A stretch of DNA of 64,000 nucleotides, taken from NCBI GenBank assembly GCA_963650165.1, contig CAVJKX010000001.1:124001-188000 (forward strand), given 5' to 3'. Under the pieces are notes generated by a model. It did not search any database, had not been told where the DNA came from, and worked only from the letters and a program-made list of their open reading frames with translations. The stretch's first letter is position 1. Each line of letters begins with the position of its first letter. The stretch is from F23-B02 sp963650165. Its GTDB lineage: Bacteria; Bacillota; Clostridia; Oscillospirales; Oscillospiraceae. Both the position numbers and the translations under genes were made by a program. This document shows, one piece after another, positions 35,575-43,492 of this stretch.

Positions 35575-36282
35575 ATGGATATCATAAGCATCATAAAGGG
35601 CTGGCTTGCCAGGCATCTTATGCAGGAGAGCGGGCTTTACTACATAGGCGGCAGCGACGTTCTGCCTCCGCCGCTGGATAAGGCAGAGGAGGAAAAGACC
35701 ATAAGCGCAATGGAGCGCGGTGACGAGACGGCGAAGAAAATTTTGACGGAACATAATCTGCGTCTTGTCGTCTACATATCGAGGCGGTTTGAAAACACCG
35801 GCGTCAACCTCGAGGATCTCATATCCATAGGAACGATCGGGCTCATAAAGGCCATAAACACCTTCCGCAGCGACAAGAGCATAAAGCTTGCCACCTACGC
35901 TTCAAGGTGCATCGAGAACGAGATACTCATGCATCTGCGCAAGATAAGCAATCAGCGCAGCGAGGTGAGCTTTGACGAGCCGCTGAACACCGACTGGGAC
36001 GGGAACGAGCTGCTTTTATCCGACGTTCTCGGCACGGACGACGACGAGGTGTGCCGACCGCTCGAGGACGACGCCGACCGTCAGATGCTTCTCAACGCCG
36101 TAAATTCCCTCGGCGACAGGGAGAAGAGCATAATCACCCTGCGTTTCGGGCTCGGCGGCGGAAGCGAATACACGCAGAAGGAGGTCGCAGATATGATGGG
36201 CATATCGCAAAGCTATATCAGCCGTCTGGAAAAACGCATAATCCACCGGCTCAGGCGCGAAATTATACGCCAGCTCCAGTAA
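35575..36282 (+). CDS. sigE: Sporulation sigma factor SigE (pro-sigma-E)
   Basis: 235 residues. The pro-sequence is an amphipathic start followed by GLYYIGGSDVLPPPL; by analogy with Bacillus the cut lies between Tyr22 and Tyr23. Region 2 has LRLVVYISRRFENTGVNLEDLISIGTIGLIKA and FRSDKSIKLATYASRCIENEI. Region 4 has LGDREKSIITLRFGL and KEVADMMGISQSYISRLEKRI. It directs early mother-cell transcription. An AAAGGAG ribosome site lies six bases before the ATG. sigG does not follow, unlike in Bacillus. Confidence 0.97.
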   Translation: MDIISIIKGWLARHLMQESGLYYIGGSDVLPPPLDKAEEEKTISAMERGDETAKKILTEHNLRLVVYISRRFENTGVNLEDLISIGTIGLIKAINTFRSDKSIKLATYASRCIENEILMHLRKISNQRSEVSFDEPLNTDWDGNELLLSDVLGTDDDEVCRPLEDDADRQMLLNAVNSLGDREKSIITLRFGLGGGSEYTQKEVADMMGISQSYISRLEKRIIHRLRREIIRQLQ

Positions 36283-36285
36283 GTA

Positions 36286-36368
36286 ACCGCAGGCATGTTT
36301 TAAAACTAAAAATAATTTGTATATACTCCGCACAATTTGTTGACAAATTGTAACCTGCGGTGTACATT
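36286..36368 (+). promoter_or_regulatory. Strong promoter with nested inverted repeats upstream of the SLH gene
   Basis: TTGACA (36340-36345), 17 bases, TACATT (36363-36368). The -35 box sits in an inverted repeat ACAATTTG-TTGA-CAAATTGT (36332-36351). An outer pair ACCGCAGG (36286-36293) / CCTGCGGT (36354-36361) encloses it, suggesting an operator. Confidence 0.65.
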
Positions 36369-36443
36369 TAACATGTAAAACAAGCTCTGCTTTCGGAAAG
36401 AAAGAGAGCTTAGGAAAAACGTATTTCGAGAAGGAGAAACACA

Positions 36444-37580
36444 ATGAAAAAGTCAACAAAACTTATCAGCCTGCTTCTGGCGGTACTGATGATCGCCGCA
36501 CTTCTGCCTACTGCGGCTCTTGCTGACGACGTTGAGACCGCTTCCATTACCGACAGCCTCGGCGACGTTGTCGGAAAGATCAACGGTATCAAGATCCCCA
36601 GCTACGTTCTTTACTGCTCACTGATGAGCAAGCTCCCGGCAAGCGGCGCTGTTGTCACCCTGACAAACAACCTCACCGGCGAGACCACCACTCACACGGC
36701 CAACGTCCTCGGCCTTGCTTTCATCTCCAAGAGCCTGATCGGCGTTTACACCGTTGCCGCTACCTGCGACGGTGCCATCACCGGCATCAAGTACAGCTCC
36801 CTGCCCGGTGCAACTCCCATGACGCTCAACGCGAAGATCGATTTCGATAAGATCGTCCTCTTCCCCGTTCTGAACATCGGCCTTAACTACACCGATCACT
36901 TTGCATACATGGTCGGCTACAAAGACGGCTATGTCCGCCCGAACAACAACATCACCCGTGCAGAGGTCGCAGTGCTTATCTACCGTCTGATGACTCCCGA
37001 GACCCGTGCGAAGTTTGCAAGCACCACCAGCACTCTCTCCGACCTGAGCGCAAGCGCCTGGTACAACATCGAGGTCTGCACCCTCATCAAGGCCGGCGTC
37101 ATCTCCGGCTACAAGGACGGCACCTTCCGTCCCGAGAAGAACGTCACCCGTGCCGAGTTCTCCGCAATGATCGCACGTCTGTTCTCCGTATCCTACACCG
37201 GCGGCAACAAGTTTGAGGACCTCAACGGTCACTGGGCTTCCAGCTACATGAACCTGCTCAACAAGCTCGGCATCCTCAACGGCGACGCATACGGCAACGC
37301 AAATCCCGACGATCTGCTGACCCGCGCAATGACCGCCGCAATGCTCAACCGTCTGGTCGGCCGCAACTCCACCAGCACCAGCGCCGACAGCTGCAAGGGC
37401 ACCGTCAAGAATTGGCCCGATATCTCCAATTCCGACTGGTTCTACGCCGACATTCTCGAGGCCACCAACGCCCATAACTACACCTGGACGCTCGACACCA
37501 CCAACGCTCTGCGCGGTGAGTTCGTCGTCACCGAGAAGTGGACCAGCATCCGCACCGATGCTCCCGACTGGACCAAGTAA
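36444..37580 (+). CDS. S-layer homology (SLH) domain secreted protein
   Basis: 378 residues. A signal peptide (KKSTKLISLLLAVLMIAALLP, cut after ALA27) is followed by a domain of about 115 residues that I do not recognise. SLH repeats follow at about 150-181 (YKDGYVRPNNNITRAEVAV), 198-247 and 257-305, and a degenerate fourth (PDISNSDWFYADI). SLH modules bind pyruvylated secondary wall polymers. Codon use is strongly shifted to C-ending codons (ATC, ACC, CGT), unlike neighbours, indicating high expression. AAGGAG lies seven bases before the start, and the leader can pair AAGCTCT with AGAGCTT. No sorting signal or enzyme domain is seen. Confidence 0.9.
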   Translation: MKKSTKLISLLLAVLMIAALLPTAALADDVETASITDSLGDVVGKINGIKIPSYVLYCSLMSKLPASGAVVTLTNNLTGETTTHTANVLGLAFISKSLIGVYTVAATCDGAITGIKYSSLPGATPMTLNAKIDFDKIVLFPVLNIGLNYTDHFAYMVGYKDGYVRPNNNITRAEVAVLIYRLMTPETRAKFASTTSTLSDLSASAWYNIEVCTLIKAGVISGYKDGTFRPEKNVTRAEFSAMIARLFSVSYTGGNKFEDLNGHWASSYMNLLNKLGILNGDAYGNANPDDLLTRAMTAAMLNRLVGRNSTSTSADSCKGTVKNWPDISNSDWFYADILEATNAHNYTWTLDTTNALRGEFVVTEKWTSIRTDAPDWTK

Positions 37581-37591
37581 GAAATCTTAAC

Positions 37592-37623
37592 GAAAAAATC
37601 CCGTCCATAGGACGGGATTTTTT
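37592..37623. terminator. Bidirectional terminator between the SLH gene and rqcP
   Basis: AAAAAATCCCGTC / GACGGGATTTTTT with a four-base loop; T runs on both strands suit both convergent genes. Confidence 0.92.
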
Positions 37624-37868
37624 CAGCTTTCAAGCTCCCGGTACATTGCGGGGGCTTCTTCTTTTTTGGCCGTTTCGTTTACGGAGAGCACCTCTGCCTT
37701 CAGACGGCGCTGGCCGAATGCGACTTCTATTACGTCGCCGACCTTGACCTGGTAGCTTGCCTTGACCTGCCGGCCGTTTACACTCACGCGTTCTGCGTCG
37801 CAGGCGTCGTTTGCAACGCTCCTGCGCTTTATAAGCCTGGAAACCTTCAGATATTTATCGAGTCTCAT
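37623..37868 (-). CDS. rqcP: RqcP/YabO S4-domain RNA-binding protein
   Basis: 81 residues: almost only an S4 domain (MRLDKYLKVSRLIKRRSVANDACDA...VNGRQVKASYQVKVGDVIEV). RqcP (YabO) helps RqcH add poly-alanine tails on stalled 50S-peptidyl-tRNA complexes. ATG 37868 is chosen because AGGAG lies seven bases upstream and family members begin MRLDKYL. The order hup-yabO is that of the firmicute yab sporulation cluster, but yabP and yabQ do not follow. Confidence 0.93.
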   Translation of the reverse strand: MRLDKYLKVSRLIKRRSVANDACDAERVSVNGRQVKASYQVKVGDVIEVAFGQRRLKAEVLSVNETAKKEEAPAMYRELES

Positions 37869-37940
37869 TTTATCGCTCCTGAGCAAAATTCCCACAATAC
37901 TTTCGTATCGTGGGAATCAAATTTGATTATGCGGTTATAA

Positions 37941-38216
37941 TTACTCTGCAACTGCGTCCTTGAGAGCCTTGCCTGCCTTGAAGAAGGGGACCTTGCTTGC
38001 AGGGATCTCGATCTCCTCGCGGGTCTTGGGGTTGCGGCCGATACGAACGCCGCGCTCCTTAACATCAAAAACGCCGAAGCCTACCATCTGAACCTTCTCG
38101 CCGGATACCAGAGTCTCAACAATGGTATCAAATGCGGCATTGACAGCCTTCTCGGAATCCTTCTTGGACAGACCGGTCTTGTCTGCGACGGCTGCTATAA
38201 GTTCTGCCTTATTCAT
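37941..38216 (-). CDS. hup: HU family DNA-binding protein
   Basis: 91 residues of bacterial HU: MNKAELIAAVADKTGLSKKDSEKAV, the core MVGFGVFDVKERGVRIGRNPKTREEIEIPASKVPFFKAGKALKDAV with the DNA-binding beta arms. HU compacts and bends DNA. ATG 38216 has AGGAGG seven bases upstream, so the longer ORF start is rejected. A sigma-A promoter lies at 38328-38356, with a long GC-rich leader (about 110 bases) that could fold. Confidence 0.97.
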   Translation of the reverse strand: MNKAELIAAVADKTGLSKKDSEKAVNAAFDTIVETLVSGEKVQMVGFGVFDVKERGVRIGRNPKTREEIEIPASKVPFFKAGKALKDAVAE

Positions 38217-38327
38217 GTGTAATCCTCCTAATTTATGCGGCAAAATGCCTTTTCTATATAGCCCGATGCGCCGAGTGCGCCATGCCGGGTTATTTACGCT
38301 TTGCGTGCGCCGCGAGGCGCGAGTTAA

Positions 38328-38356
38328 AACTTATCACAAAACGCCGCAAATATCAA
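38328..38356 (-). promoter_or_regulatory. Sigma-A promoter of hup
   Basis: Minus strand TTGATA (38351-38356), 17-base spacer, TAAGTT (38328-38333). Confidence 0.6.
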
Positions 38357-38387
38357 GTGTTTTTTCGGAAAAAGCCAATTTTTTCAC

Positions 38388-39995
38388 TTATTTCATATGC
38401 AGCAGCCTTGCTATCTTTTCTCCCTTGGGAATGAGCTTCATATCCTCGGTGCTTATAACGCGCAGTCTGATGACCGCAACGGCATATACGATGGCTGCTA
38501 TGCCAATGGCAGCGCACATCACGAGAGCCATAACTATCCTGCTGTCCGAGTGAAGCAGCGCCATGCCGCCGTAGTAGACGCCCAGAGCTATAACGCCCAT
38601 GATGAGGCTGGGCACGGCCGGGCGCAGGAAGATATTCTTCATCGAAAGGCCCTTTTCAAAGCTGCGGTTTATGAAGATGAGGTTTAAAACGCACATGGTC
38701 ACATAGCAGCAGATCGTGCCGATGGCCGCGCCGTAGATGTTTACGGCCGGAATCGCAACGATGAACCAGTTGACGGTGATCTTCACGAGGCCGCCGGCGA
38801 CGATGGAGTAAAGCGTGAGCTTTTCCCTGCCGGTCGCCTGAAGGACGGCGGTACTCATAAGCGAGAAGCAGACGAAAACCGACGCTATACCGAGCAGGCA
38901 CAGCAGCAGCGGGCCCGAGGAATGGGCGTTGGGGTAAACAACGTTCATTATGGGGTCGCACAGGACGGCAAGTCCTACTCCCATGGGCAGCGCTATCGCC
39001 ATGGATATGCGCAGTGAGTCCTCGGATATCTTCCCTGCCTCCGCCTTTGCGTTCATGACGAGCTTTGCCGATATCGCGGGAACGATGGATATGGTCAGCG
39101 GAGTTATAAACGCCGCGGGGAGATTGAACAGCGTCTGCGCCTTGCCGTAAACGCCGTACAGGGTCTTTGCGTGCGCATAGGTGTATCCTACGGCGCTCTG
39201 GAGCCTTGTCATGCACAGGCCCGCATCGATGAGGTTTATAAGCGCGAGCGCTACCGAGCCGAGGGCAATGGGGATGCCGATGCTCAGAAGGTTTTTGAAT
39301 ATCGTCCCTGCGCTTTCGGGAATGTCGGGCTCTGACAGCGAGTCAAAGCGGTAGTTGCGCATTTTGTATACGAGCATGTACAGAAGAGCCGCCAGCGAGC
39401 CGACCGTCACGCCGAATATCGCGCCGGCAACCGCTACGGGCTTATCATAGCCGGTCTTGAGCAGATATGCCGCCAGTGCAAGGCCGGCCGCGACCTTGGC
39501 CAGAACCTCGAGGATCTGGCTCATGGTGGTCGGCGTCATGTTGCCGTAGCCCTGAGTGAGGCCTCTGTAGGTCGAGGTGATGCAGCACAGCAGCACGGCC
39601 GGTGCAAGCGTCTGGATGCTCAGGGCGGCATCGGGACTGTGGATCAGCGAATCCGCAAGCCAGTCGGGAAACAGGAACATGACCGACGAGCACAGCACGC
39701 CGAGGGTGAAAAACGTCCACCATGCGACCTGATATGTGCGCCGCGCCTGCATTTGCAGTCCGCGCGTCTGCGCCGCGCTTATCATGCGCGAAAGCGCGAC
39801 CGGAAAGCCTGCCGTCGCAAGCGTCAGGAACAGGCTGTACACATAATACGCCTGAAGGAACAGGCCGTATCCGTCGTCGCCGAGCATATTGCCCAGGGGG
39901 ATCTTGTACAGTGCGCCGAGGATCTTCATTATTATAACGCCGGCGGTCATGATTGCCGCGCCGTGCAGGTAGTTCTGCTGTTTTGCCTTTGCCAC
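38388..39995 (-). CDS. spoVB: SpoVB-like polysaccharide flippase (MOP superfamily)
   Basis: 535 residues with 13-14 hydrophobic helices. The first part, LHGAAIMTAGVIIMKILGALYKIPLG, and TYRGLTQGYGNMTPTTMSQILEV are typical of SpoVB/YabM-type lipid-linked oligosaccharide flippases of the MATE/MOP group. They serve spore-cortex or wall precursor export. GTG 39995 is preferred because GGAGG lies seven bases before it; ATG 40019 would read through that site. The neighbourhood spoVB-hup-rqcP matches the firmicute yab cluster and supports the name, although MurJ-like roles remain possible. Confidence 0.85.
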   Translation of the reverse strand: MAKAKQQNYLHGAAIMTAGVIIMKILGALYKIPLGNMLGDDGYGLFLQAYYVYSLFLTLATAGFPVALSRMISAAQTRGLQMQARRTYQVAWWTFFTLGVLCSSVMFLFPDWLADSLIHSPDAALSIQTLAPAVLLCCITSTYRGLTQGYGNMTPTTMSQILEVLAKVAAGLALAAYLLKTGYDKPVAVAGAIFGVTVGSLAALLYMLVYKMRNYRFDSLSEPDIPESAGTIFKNLLSIGIPIALGSVALALINLIDAGLCMTRLQSAVGYTYAHAKTLYGVYGKAQTLFNLPAAFITPLTISIVPAISAKLVMNAKAEAGKISEDSLRISMAIALPMGVGLAVLCDPIMNVVYPNAHSSGPLLLCLLGIASVFVCFSLMSTAVLQATGREKLTLYSIVAGGLVKITVNWFIVAIPAVNIYGAAIGTICCYVTMCVLNLIFINRSFEKGLSMKNIFLRPAVPSLIMGVIALGVYYGGMALLHSDSRIVMALVMCAAIGIAAIVYAVAVIRLRVISTEDMKLIPKGEKIARLLHMK

Positions 39996-40041
39996 TAAAA
40001 AGCCTCCATTCAATTGCATCCTATAGCCGCAGGACTTTGAA

Positions 40042-40070
40042 ACTATATACTATAAGCGCAAATAAATCAA
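40042..40070 (-). promoter_or_regulatory. Candidate sigma-A promoter of the spoVB-like gene
   Basis: Minus strand TTGATT (40065-40070), 17-base spacer, TATAGT (40042-40047); overlaps the upstream hairpin. Confidence 0.45.
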
Positions 40071-40097
40071 GGGAATTGTGTGAATTCCCTTGATTTA
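40063..40097 (-). terminator. Hairpin ending the murC-MBL operon
   Basis: A perfect 15-base inverted repeat (TAAATCAAGGGAATT / AATTCCCTTGATTTA) with a five-base loop. The downstream T tract is only partial (TTTATTT), so termination efficiency is uncertain. Confidence 0.65.
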
Positions 40098-40106
40098 AAA
40101 GTATTT

Positions 40107-40739
40107 TTACATTTTGCCGGGCTGAAACTTCAGCACCGCCACCTGCGGCGGAGTGCCATGGTCTATGCTTATCGTGTTCGTTTCGTAAAAATGCACGATG
40201 GGCAGCGGCATGTACTGATCGGTAAAGTCTGTAACGCGCTCCATGCGGCGGCTGCCGCAGCCGTCGTGAGCGTAATGCATGGGAATGACGACGTTTGCGC
40301 ACAGCTCGTCGGCAAGGGGCTTCGTCTTGTCGCTCGGCATGGCGCGGAAGCCGCCGGCGTTTATCATGAGAACGTCGGCGCCGAAGAGCATGTCCTTCTC
40401 TGCCTCCGTCAGGAAGCTGCCGAGATCACCCATGTGGACTATCTTATAGCCGTCCCATTTTATAATATGTATCGTGTTTTTGCCGCGCAGGCTGCCGTAG
40501 CTTGTGTCGTGAAAGGCCTCTATCGTTTCGACCGTATACGGGCAGAGGCTCGACGTGCCGGAGAGCTTCACTCCGGCGCGGTAGTTATGTCCGCGGTGCT
40601 CATGACTGCACAGAACGGCGTCGGCCGAGGTGCTCATGGGCGGATAGTGTGCGTTGGTCAGGTCGTAGGGGTCGATAACGAGGCTGTAGCCCTCGTGGCT
40701 TATCTTAAAGCAGGAATGTCCGAGCCAGCTTATCTGCAT
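40107..40739 (-). CDS. MBL-fold metal-dependent hydrolase, UlaG-like
   Basis: 210 residues of the metallo-beta-lactamase fold: MQISWLGHSCFKI, VIDPYD, the metal motif as SHEHRGHNY, IVHMGDLG, and VVIPMHYAHDG. Normal members have HxHxDH; here Gly50 replaces the Asp, while His46, His48, His51, His102, Asp105 and His155 remain. One metal site may be altered. It lies 14 bases after murC in the same operon. The reaction is unknown; relatives include ascorbate-lactonase-like enzymes. Confidence 0.85.
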   Translation of the reverse strand: MQISWLGHSCFKISHEGYSLVIDPYDLTNAHYPPMSTSADAVLCSHEHRGHNYRAGVKLSGTSSLCPYTVETIEAFHDTSYGSLRGKNTIHIIKWDGYKIVHMGDLGSFLTEAEKDMLFGADVLMINAGGFRAMPSDKTKPLADELCANVVIPMHYAHDGCGSRRMERVTDFTDQYMPLPIVHFYETNTISIDHGTPPQVAVLKFQPGKM

Positions 40740-40753
40740 TGTTTATCTCGCTT

Positions 40754-42136
40754 TCAGGTTTCGTAATCGTCGGCCAGGAGGTGCTCGCCTATCTTATAGA
40801 CGTTGCCCGCACCGACGGTGAGGATGAGGTCGCCCGGCTGCGCCGTTTTGCGCAGGTCGCGCTCTATCTCCTCAAAGGTCTTATAAAATTTTGCGCCTTC
40901 TATCTTCTCGGCGAGGTCTGCCGAGGAGATGCCGAGAATATTCTTTTCACGGGCGGCAAATATCTCCGCTAGATACACGACGTCCGGGCGGCGGAGCTGA
41001 CGCACGAAATCGTGAAACAGCGCCATTGTCCGCGTGTAGGTGTGCGGCTGGAACACGACGATCGTGCGCTTATAGCCCAGCGACTCGACGGCGTCGAGCA
41101 GGGCCTTGAGCTCGCCCGGATGGTGGGCATAGTCGTCGTAAACGTCCGCGCCGTTAAATTTGCCCTTGAACTCAAACCTCCTGCCCGCTCCGGAAAATCC
41201 GGCAAGGCCGTATTTGACGGCCGTGGGCTTTATGCCGAGGCATATGCAGGCAGCGGCGGCCGCGAGTGCGTTTTTGAGGTTATGAACTCCGGGAACGTGG
41301 ATGCTGACGGTGTCAAACAGCTTTCCCTTGTACATGATATCGAACTTCGTCAGCGAGCCGATGCGGATAACGTTTTTCGCGTAAACGTCGGCCTTAGCCG
41401 TGAGGCCGAAGGTGACGATGTTGCGCTCCAGGCCCTTTATCGCGTCCATGGTGTTCTCATCGTCATGGTTTACGACAACATAGCCGTCCTCCGGAACATG
41501 GCTTGCAAACTCCCGGAAGCTCTTTTTTATATCCTCAATGCCCGAGAAGAAGTCAAGATGATCCTCCTCGATATTCAGTATAACGGCAACCGTGGGGTAA
41601 AAGGACAGAAACGAATTATAATACTCGCACGACTCCATGACTATCGTATCGCCCGTACCGACCCTGTGCCCGGCCTTCAGAAGCGGCAGAGTGCCGCCTA
41701 TCATAACGGTGGGGTCCTTTTCGGCCGCCATGAGGATGTGCGTGCACATGGAGGTCGTTGTCGTTTTTCCGTGCGTACCAGAAATGCACAGGGCATTTCT
41801 GTATCCCTTCATGATCGCGCCCCAGGCCTGGGTACGCTCGAAAACCGGTATGCCCATTTCGTGCGCGCGCACGATCTCCGGGTTATCGTCATGCGCCGCC
41901 GCCGTGCGGACGACAAAATCGATTCCGTCCGTTATATTGGCAGCGTCATGGCCGATGAATATCTCTATCCCCTTCTCGCGCAGATGCGAGGTGCGCTCGC
42001 TCTCGGCAATGTCCGAGCCGCTTATTATAAGTCCCGCGTCGGAGAGCACCTCTGCCAGAGGCGACATTGAAACGCCGCCGATACCGACAAGGTGGCCTCT
42101 TTTTCCTTTTATTAAATATTCACTGAAATCCGGCAT
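40754..42136 (-). CDS. murC: UDP-N-acetylmuramate-L-alanine ligase
   Basis: 460 residues. MurC adds L-alanine to UDP-MurNAc, the first amino acid of the peptidoglycan stem. Motifs are HLVGIGGVSMSPLAEVL, the ATP loop ISGTHGKTTTTSMC, ESCEYYNSFLSFYP, NIEEDHLDFF and VYDDYAHHPGELKALLDA. ATG 42136 is chosen because GGAG lies five bases upstream; the in-frame GTG 42151 precedes that site. Transcription comes from a divergent promoter at 42208-42236. Confidence 0.97.
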   Translation of the reverse strand: MPDFSEYLIKGKRGHLVGIGGVSMSPLAEVLSDAGLIISGSDIAESERTSHLREKGIEIFIGHDAANITDGIDFVVRTAAAHDDNPEIVRAHEMGIPVFERTQAWGAIMKGYRNALCISGTHGKTTTTSMCTHILMAAEKDPTVMIGGTLPLLKAGHRVGTGDTIVMESCEYYNSFLSFYPTVAVILNIEEDHLDFFSGIEDIKKSFREFASHVPEDGYVVVNHDDENTMDAIKGLERNIVTFGLTAKADVYAKNVIRIGSLTKFDIMYKGKLFDTVSIHVPGVHNLKNALAAAAACICLGIKPTAVKYGLAGFSGAGRRFEFKGKFNGADVYDDYAHHPGELKALLDAVESLGYKRTIVVFQPHTYTRTMALFHDFVRQLRRPDVVYLAEIFAAREKNILGISSADLAEKIEGAKFYKTFEEIERDLRKTAQPGDLILTVGAGNVYKIGEHLLADDYET

Positions 42137-42183
42137 AAATTCTCCAATCACGTTTAATGTCTGTATCTGTTAACAAATTGATG

Positions 42184-42212
42184 TTGATGTTGCTTTCGGC
42201 AAATGATATTAT
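42184..42212 (+). promoter_or_regulatory. Candidate sigma-A promoter of the cca operon
   Basis: TTGATG (42184-42189), 17 bases, TATTAT (42207-42212). A second TTGATG copy lies directly before the -35. It overlaps the opposite-strand murC promoter. Confidence 0.5.
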
Positions 42213-42236
42213 AATACCGTAAGGTCAAGTTTACAA
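42208..42236 (-). promoter_or_regulatory. Sigma-A promoter of murC
   Basis: Minus strand TTGTAA (42231-42236), 17-base spacer, TATAAT (42208-42213). Confidence 0.65.
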
Positions 42237-42298
42237 GAATTAATATTTTAGTACCGTGTACATATATTGCATATCATACATACTGGAGCTTGATGATA

Positions 42299-43492
42299 AT
42301 GCCTAAAATCAATCCTCCCAAATATGTGAGGCAGATACTGTTCCGTTTGCAGTCCAGGGGGCATCTTGCCTATCTCGTCGGCGGCTGCGTGCGCGACATT
42401 ATTATGGAGATAACGCCGCAGGACTGGGATATATGCACGAGCGCCCTGCCCGAGGAGGTGCTCGAGCTCTTCCCCGGCTCACGGCCCACCGGCCTGCGTC
42501 ACGGAACGGTAACGGTCGTTATCGGCAGCAAAAGCGCCGAGGTGACCACCTTCCGCACGGAGGGCGACTACCGCGATCACCGCAGGCCCGATTCCGTCAC
42601 CTTCGTATCCGATCTCATAAGCGACCTCGGGCGGCGCGACTTCACGATGAACTCCATAGCGCTCTCGGCCGACGGTATGCCTGCCGATCCCTTTGACGGC
42701 GTGAGCGATATAAGAAACCGCTGCATCCGCTGCGTGGGAGATCCGAAGCAGCGCTTTACTGAGGACGCTCTGCGCATGTTCCGCGCACTGCGCTTTTCCG
42801 CAAGGCTCGGCTTTACAATAGAATATAACACTTTAAGCGCCATAGAGGAGTGCGCTCCCCTTGCGTCGGAGCTTTCGCCCGAGAGGGTCCGCGACGAGGT
42901 CGAAAAGATACTGCTCACGACGCGTCCGGAAACGATGAGCGCCGCAATAAGCTTCGGGCTTATGAAAAACTATATCAGCGGCTCGGGCTGGAAGATGCCC
43001 AACTTTGCCGATATAGCGAATTTGCCGCGCAAGCCGCTCACGCGCTGGGTCGCATTCAGTATCATGCTCCGCAAATACGGTTATATTCCCTCCGCTTCCG
43101 AATTTCTCAGGCAGCTGCGCCTCGACGGACGCACGATTCGCTGCTGCACCGACGCCGATGTGCTCGTCAGCACCGATCCGCCGACAGACAGTCTCGGCTG
43201 GAAGAGAATGCTCAACCGCTACGGGGTGGACACCGTCACCTGTGCCGTGCAGGCCTATGCCGTGATAACGGGCATCGACTGCGAAAAGGAGCTCAGAGCC
43301 GTGCTCAAAAGCGGAGAATGCTTTTCGCTGCGGCATCTTGCCGTAACGGGCGACGATCTGCTCTCGCTCGGGCTAAAAGGGCCGGAGCTCGGCGAAATGC
43401 TGAAGTTCCTGCTGGACTATGTTATGGAATATCCCGATAATAATAAACGTGAGATTTTGCTTGAGCTTGCAAAATATTCGGAGGAGAGCTGA
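42299..43492 (+). CDS. cca: CCA-adding tRNA nucleotidyltransferase
   Basis: 397 residues of the class II nucleotidyltransferase family. LAYLVGGCVRDIIM and DWDICTSA hold the glycine-rich loop and the metal-binding Asp pair. VTTFRTEGDYRDHRRPDSVTFV, RRDFTMNSIAL and the RNA-binding block GDPKQRFTEDALRMFRALRFSARLGF follow. It adds or repairs the 3' CCA of tRNAs. TTG 42290, ATG 42293 and ATG 42299 are all in frame; the last has the best distance (10 bases) to GGAG 42285-42288, but this is not decisive. The stop overlaps the next ATG. Confidence 0.94.
   Translation: MPKINPPKYVRQILFRLQSRGHLAYLVGGCVRDIIMEITPQDWDICTSALPEEVLELFPGSRPTGLRHGTVTVVIGSKSAEVTTFRTEGDYRDHRRPDSVTFVSDLISDLGRRDFTMNSIALSADGMPADPFDGVSDIRNRCIRCVGDPKQRFTEDALRMFRALRFSARLGFTIEYNTLSAIEECAPLASELSPERVRDEVEKILLTTRPETMSAAISFGLMKNYISGSGWKMPNFADIANLPRKPLTRWVAFSIMLRKYGYIPSASEFLRQLRLDGRTIRCCTDADVLVSTDPPTDSLGWKRMLNRYGVDTVTCAVQAYAVITGIDCEKELRAVLKSGECFSLRHLAVTGDDLLSLGLKGPELGEMLKFLLDYVMEYPDNNKREILLELAKYSEES

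Noticed and set aside
34684..35754. 356-codon minus-strand ORF across spoIIGA
   Set aside because: Antisense to spoIIGA and the start of sigE, both recognised; composition is implausible.
36618..37475. 285-codon minus-strand ORF opposite the SLH gene
   Set aside because: Gly/Val-rich antisense shadow; no start signals.
40020..40106. Long perfect inverted repeat as an insertion-sequence end
   Set aside because: Only one copy of a 15-base hairpin between genes; no transposase and no target duplication, so a transcription hairpin is the simpler reading.
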